From an uncultured Mycoplasmatota bacterium (GTDB lineage: Bacteria; Bacillota_I; Bacilli_A; RF39; UBA660): a stretch of DNA of 6,361 nucleotides. Within the stretch, counting starts at the first letter, position 1. Each line of letters starts with the position of its first letter. Position numbers and translations under genes: made by a program. The notes below the pieces were generated by a model. The model saw only the letters and a list, made by a program, of their open reading frames with translations. It did not search any database and was not told the DNA's origin. The stretch covers positions 1-6,361 of the forward strand of contig CAMJMP010000051.1 in the NCBI GenBank assembly GCA_946407055.1. Reading direction: 5' to 3'. This document shows, one piece after another, positions 4,890-6,361 of this stretch.

Positions 4890-6361
4890 ATGAGCGTATT
4901 ACATAAAAAATTAAAAAGAATAAATATATTTCAAAGAATACTTTATTATTTAACTCAGGTTCTATACCTTGGCGCCCTAGCATACTTCATATATGCTATT
5001 TTAAAACTTAAGGGCATTGAAACTACTCTACGTATCATTGGTATTGTAGTATTAGGTATCTGGGCACTTATATATATATTAGGTGGATTAATTAGTTTAT
5101 TAACTAAAAAAGTGGTTCCATTTATAATAATGACAATCTTAACCCTACTCTTAAGTGGTGGCCTAATATTTGTTTCATACAATATTAATGATATATTTGC
5201 TAAATTAAGTAGAATCAATAAAGAAACAGTAACTTATACATCTAAGCTAATTGCTTTAAAAGGAACTACTTATAATAAAGGATTAATATTTGGTATGGTT
5301 GAAACAACTAGTGACCTTGAAGGTAACCAACTAGCTGTTAAACTAGTAGAACAAAAGAACTACACAAATGATATTAAATCATACGATGATTATGAAACAA
5401 TGTTAGCTGATCTATATAAAGGTAAAATAGATGCTTGCTTCGTATCAGGTAACTATAAGATAAACTTCTCTGAAGATTATCCTAATATAGCTGATGAAGT
5501 TATCGAACTTGCTGAATATAGTGAAGATATGAAGAACGAAGATAATGAAATGTTATTACATAGTTCTTCTAAAGACTTAACCGAACCATTTACTATGTTA
5601 GTAATGGGTGTTGACTCAGAAAAAGATGGCTTAACTGCTAACCAAGCATTCAATGGTGATACATTAATCATGATTACATTTAATCCAAATACTTTAACAG
5701 CAACAATGTTTAGTATTCCAAGAGATATGTATGTACCTATTGCATGTAACAATAATAGATATAATAAGATTAATTCTTCTGCAGCTTATGGTTCAAGTTG
5801 TGTAATTAGAACTGTAGAACAATTAACTGGTGTTAAAATAGATTATTACTTAAAGATGAACTTCAAAGGTGTTGTTAACTTAGTTAATGCTCTTGGTGGT
5901 GTTGAAGTTGAAGTTGAAGAACCAGACTTTGCTTATCCAGGACATAGTAAAAATGAAGTTTGTGAACAAGACTCTAACAGAGCATTTGGTAAAAACTTAG
6001 TTTGTGTACCAGTTGGTAAACAAACATTAAATGGTGAACAAGCACTTGCTTATTCAAGATGTCGTCACTTATATGCTATTTCTGATATAGCTCGTAACCA
6101 ACACCAACAAGATATTATTGAAGCTATGGCTCGTAAGATTAAAGGTATTAGAAGTCTAGAAGACTTCAAGAAAATCTTAGAAGCTATTTCAAACAACTTA
6201 GAAACTAACATGACTACTGAACAAATCTTATCATTATACCAAGTTGGTAAAGATATGTTATTAGCTTCTGGAGACAATAACCAATTCGCAATTGTTAAAA
6301 CTCACCTAGCTTACTATAACTTACCTGTTTATATACCTGGTAGTGATTCCTATACTAGCGC
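4890..6361 (+). CDS. LCP family (LytR-CpsA-Psr) glycopolymer ligase, partial at 3' end
   Basis: An open frame of 490 full codons runs off the right edge. The ATG follows AAGGGAGA (4876-4883). Three hydrophobic helices (about 15-40, 46-72, 75-99) precede an extracellular region at about 110-225 that resembles a substrate-binding-protein fold (SYDDYETMLADLYKGKIDACFVSGNY). The LCP catalytic domain starts near 232, with MGVDS (239-243), GDTLIMITFNP, SIPRDMYVPI (275-284), KINSSAAYG, ALGGVEVEV, LNGEQALAYSRCR and DIARNQHQQ. The residues D257, R278, R390, R392, D399, R402 and Q406 have the spacing of the conserved set I recall from pneumococcal Cps2A, so the site looks complete. LCP enzymes move polyprenyl-phosphate-linked teichoic acid, capsule or other polymers onto peptidoglycan outside the membrane. 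The substrate cannot be told from this sequence. The gene is divergent from the hydrolase operon. Most LCP proteins have one N-terminal helix, so three helices plus an extra domain is a variant form. Confidence 0.93.
   Translation, partial: MSVLHKKLKRINIFQRILYYLTQVLYLGALAYFIYAILKLKGIETTLRIIGIVVLGIWALIYILGGLISLLTKKVVPFIIMTILTLLLSGGLIFVSYNINDIFAKLSRINKETVTYTSKLIALKGTTYNKGLIFGMVETTSDLEGNQLAVKLVEQKNYTNDIKSYDDYETMLADLYKGKIDACFVSGNYKINFSEDYPNIADEVIELAEYSEDMKNEDNEMLLHSSSKDLTEPFTMLVMGVDSEKDGLTANQAFNGDTLIMITFNPNTLTATMFSIPRDMYVPIACNNNRYNKINSSAAYGSSCVIRTVEQLTGVKIDYYLKMNFKGVVNLVNALGGVEVEVEEPDFAYPGHSKNEVCEQDSNRAFGKNLVCVPVGKQTLNGEQALAYSRCRHLYAISDIARNQHQQDIIEAMARKIKGIRSLEDFKKILEAISNNLETNMTTEQILSLYQVGKDMLLASGDNNQFAIVKTHLAYYNLPVYIPGSDSYTS

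Noticed and set aside
4955..6277. Three minus-strand open frames (4955-5218, 5477-5752, 6065-6277)
   Set aside because: All lie opposite the clear LCP coding frame, which has every expected family motif. None shows a domain of its own.
1..6361. CRISPR array, tRNA, rRNA or insertion sequence
   Set aside because: I saw no regularly spaced repeats, tRNA-like cloverleaf, rRNA motif, transposase or terminal inverted repeats.

Overview
The window is AT-rich Firmicutes-type DNA. It has strong AAGGAGG-type ribosome binding sites, sigma-A-like promoters with extended -10 elements, and spoVG. The low GC, biased codons and gene types suggest a gut Bacilli lineage close to Erysipelotrichales/RF39, but this is inference. 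The standard genetic code fits: tryptophan is TGG, and the only TGA used (478-480) is followed directly by a terminator hairpin.

Layout. Positions 1-89 are the spoVG leader. SpoVG is at 90-392 (+), with a terminator at 399-432. A convergent small gene of unknown function (478-690, -) ends at its own terminator (441-470). A two-gene operon on the minus strand runs from a promoter at 4745-4773. Its first gene (2713-4701) encodes a secreted glucosaminidase-like wall hydrolase with an SH3-like domain, a cadherin-like beta-sandwich and a C-terminal type I dockerin. After 12 noncoding bases, its second gene (801-2699) encodes a membrane protein with a cohesin-like domain, a cadherin-like domain, one transmembrane helix and a 200-residue charged cytoplasmic tail. 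Across a 188-base divergent intergenic region (4702-4889), an LCP (LytR-CpsA-Psr) family glycopolymer ligase runs off the right edge on the plus strand.

How the genes may work together. The central idea is a cohesin-dockerin pair dedicated to a cell-wall hydrolase rather than to plant-fibre degradation. The hydrolase is exported and could dock onto the membrane-anchored partner made from the same transcript. The partner's long cytosolic tail could connect the complex to something inside the cell. The divergent LCP protein attaches anionic polymers to peptidoglycan, so the locus has a cell-envelope theme. The dockerin call is very secure. The cohesin call is weaker because the domain is short and could be another Ig-like fold. 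The interaction itself is inferred.
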